Assembly: GCA_009760855.2 (NCBI GenBank)
Contig: WPIO01000026.1
Coordinates: 4,570,501 to 4,634,500, forward strand
Length of the DNA: 64,000 nt
From: Cristatella mucedo
Taxonomy: Eukaryota > Bryozoa > Phylactolaemata > Cristatellidae
Direction of reading: 5' to 3'
The notes under the pieces: model-generated
Told to the model about the DNA's origin: nothing
What the model saw: the letters and a program-made list of their open reading frames with translations, nothing else
Databases searched by the model: none
Made by a program: the position numbers and the translations under genes
In this document: one piece after another, positions 62,717 through 64,000 of the stretch
Numbering within the stretch: the stretch's first letter is position 1
Layout: every line of letters starts with the position of its first letter

Positions 62717-64000
62717 TTAATTGGCCAGAGAGGGTGTATACAACGAATCACTCTTACTAGTCCCTGTATTTACTAACCTAACACATGTTCTGTTTTCTAC
62801 GTTCTCACATGTCTTTCCAAAAATTTGGCACATAAAACCTTTATACAGATTTCTTTTGAAACTATCACCTTTACGTTCAAATTCAATCTTTTTCTCTGCA
62901 CATATATCAATGAATGGTTTTGCCCAAGGTTCTTGATTGAATTTATATACTTTATGTATTTTAGTTGGGATCAAACCTTTACTAACAACAAATTGAAAGT
63001 ACCTGTAATGGGTTAGATAATTAGTTTTATTATTAAAATCACAAATCAACTTTGCTACAGTACTTGGAGCAGATGAAAACTTTTGTTGGTATCTTGAAAA
63101 CTCAGAAGTATCAACAACCCTACTTTCAGGACAAAGTGGATAATCATTATGTAAATCATGTAATTCTTTTGGATACTCTAAATTACATAATACAAATACT
63201 CCTGTTTCAGAATCTTCAGGTAATGACATTATTTTTTCAAGTGACCAATTACATAAATCATCTTCAATAGGTTCTGAAATAGGTAAGTGCCACATCATAA
63301 CAGTTGGATATAAACTTGCTGCATCCCAGTACATAATATGATTATTGTCACTAGCCTTACAAAGTCTTTTACTTACCTGACAGACACCACCTCTTATTGA
63401 TTCTTTGAACTTTTGATATAGTTGTAAGTCTCCTTCCTTTTTACCTAATAAATTTATAGTACATTTGGTATAAAACAAAGTACAAGACCATGCATAATGT
63501 GGTGCAGATAGATAATGAGCAGGATCTAGTTTAAACAATTCAATAAAACTGTTTCTATATGCTTCATAGCAATCAGCAAGAAGTGTAACGTCTGCATATA
63601 GATAAATATCATGATAATCTCCTTAATCTTTCATGTTAAAAATTTTAAATACATTTAATGCATGTTCATAGTCTTCAGTAGTAATACCTCTATCAAAAGT
63701 AAGTTTACTATTGGATGCTTTGATCTCTGGAATTTTGTTTTCATTGAATTTATCAAAAGAATCCATATACTCGTAAGGATAAACTCCTTTTCTTGTTATA
63801 GCATCTTTGAGAACATTAACATCAATGTCTTGATATAATGTTTTAAAGACACCAATTGTAATGTCAAAGTTTGAATTTGCTTTCTTTAATGAAGTAACAA
63901 TATCACTTAAACCATTATTCATAAAATTAAAAGAATCTTTGAACTCAAAATTCTCAAATGACATTGACATATAACTCTCCATATTATGTGCAACGGGCTT
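62717..64000 (-). pseudogene. Protein-primed family B DNA polymerase, partial
   Basis: Replicates the element's DNA from a protein primer. The gene enters from the right edge. The exonuclease part contains DSFNFMNNGLSDIV and, after an in-frame TAA (63623-63625), YLYADVTLLAD (Exo III-like). The palm follows: motif A in MYWDAASLYPTVM and a motif-B-like stretch FKRNLYKGFMCQIFGKTCEN, in which the usual Asn-Ser-x-Tyr-Gly wording is altered. The frame ends at TAA 62717 about 25 residues after motif B. The catalytic motif C (DTDS-type) and the thumb are absent, and the next gene starts 39 bp later, so the 3' part appears deleted. The N-terminus lies outside the window. Confidence 0.85.

Larger units (their letters stand above)
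45960..64000. mobile_element. Polinton/Maverick or adintovirus-like element, left part
   Basis: The block is AT-rich, compact and intronless, unlike the host DNA, and holds the hallmark gene set: double jelly-roll capsid protein, penton-like proteins, adenain-like protease, FtsK/HerA-type ATPase, retroviral-type integrase and protein-primed PolB. That combination defines Polintons and their virus-like relatives. The right terminus is outside the window. The integrase lies internally (59.3-60.2 kb) and polB extends past the edge. Most genes are disabled, so this is an endogenous, probably immobile copy. Confidence 0.9.

Noticed and set aside
46191..63625. Reassignment of TAA to Gln (ciliate-like code), because many interruptions in the element are TAA and one aligns with CAA in a tandem repeat
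   Set aside because: TAG (60925) and TGA (59823) also interrupt genes, TAA is also the natural end of several genes, the polymerase TAA falls where the family has a hydrophobic residue rather than Gln, and in AT-rich genes TAA is the likeliest nonsense codon.

Overview
The window is eukaryotic DNA, most likely from an invertebrate animal; the species cannot be fixed from the sequence. Roughly the left 46 kb is host DNA with two recognisable host genes set in a dense layer of dispersed repeats. The right 18 kb is a separate AT-rich block: the left part of a large Polinton/Maverick- or adintovirus-like DNA element, which runs off the right edge of the window.

Host genes, both on the minus strand. 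(1) One exon at 5250-5639 encodes the N-terminal 130 residues of an endonuclease III homologue (NTHL1, base-excision repair); the rest of that gene was not found. (2) A complete GRB2/drk adaptor gene lies at 23896-44066 as five exons with consistent splice phases. It encodes 226 residues arranged SH3-SH2-SH3, with introns of about 5.6, 1.8, 0.24 and 11.9 kb.

Repeats. A 3'-anchored L2/CR1-like LINE with an (ATT)n tail occurs at least twelve times. Two tRNA-derived SINE families are present, one of which carries a 3' hairpin like that of the LINE. There are also pogo/Tigger-type non-autonomous elements (one split by a LINE), two 67-68 bp TA-flanked MITEs, a second degenerate LINE family, an LTR-like repeat present twice (about 8407-9770 and 44705-45959), and several microsatellites.

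The DNA element (about 45,960 to beyond 64,000) begins with a 119-bp foldback palindrome exactly where the second LTR-like repeat is interrupted. Its genes, left to right, are: PLA2-domain protein (-), HNH nuclease (+), a broken unknown gene (+), two small overlapping ORFs (-), adenain-like protease (-), zinc-ribbon protein (-), FtsK/HerA-type packaging ATPase (+), basic coiled-coil protein (+), three penton/minor-capsid-like paralogues (+), coiled-coil protein (+), double jelly-roll major capsid protein (+), YqaJ-type exonuclease split by a LINE (+), fibre-like repeat protein (+), Cys-rich protein (-), retroviral-type integrase (+), two-TM protein (-), five small ORFs (-), and a protein-primed family B DNA polymerase (-) at the right edge. 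Together these are the morphogenesis, replication and integration genes of a virus-like transposon.

Most of the element's genes carry an in-frame stop or a one-base frameshift, so this copy looks like a decaying endogenous one, although frameshifts in A/T runs could also be assembly errors. Nearly every start codon is preceded within a few bases by a TATATAG-like motif, on both strands. This is too close to the AUG for an ordinary TATA box and is the most unusual regulatory feature seen here.
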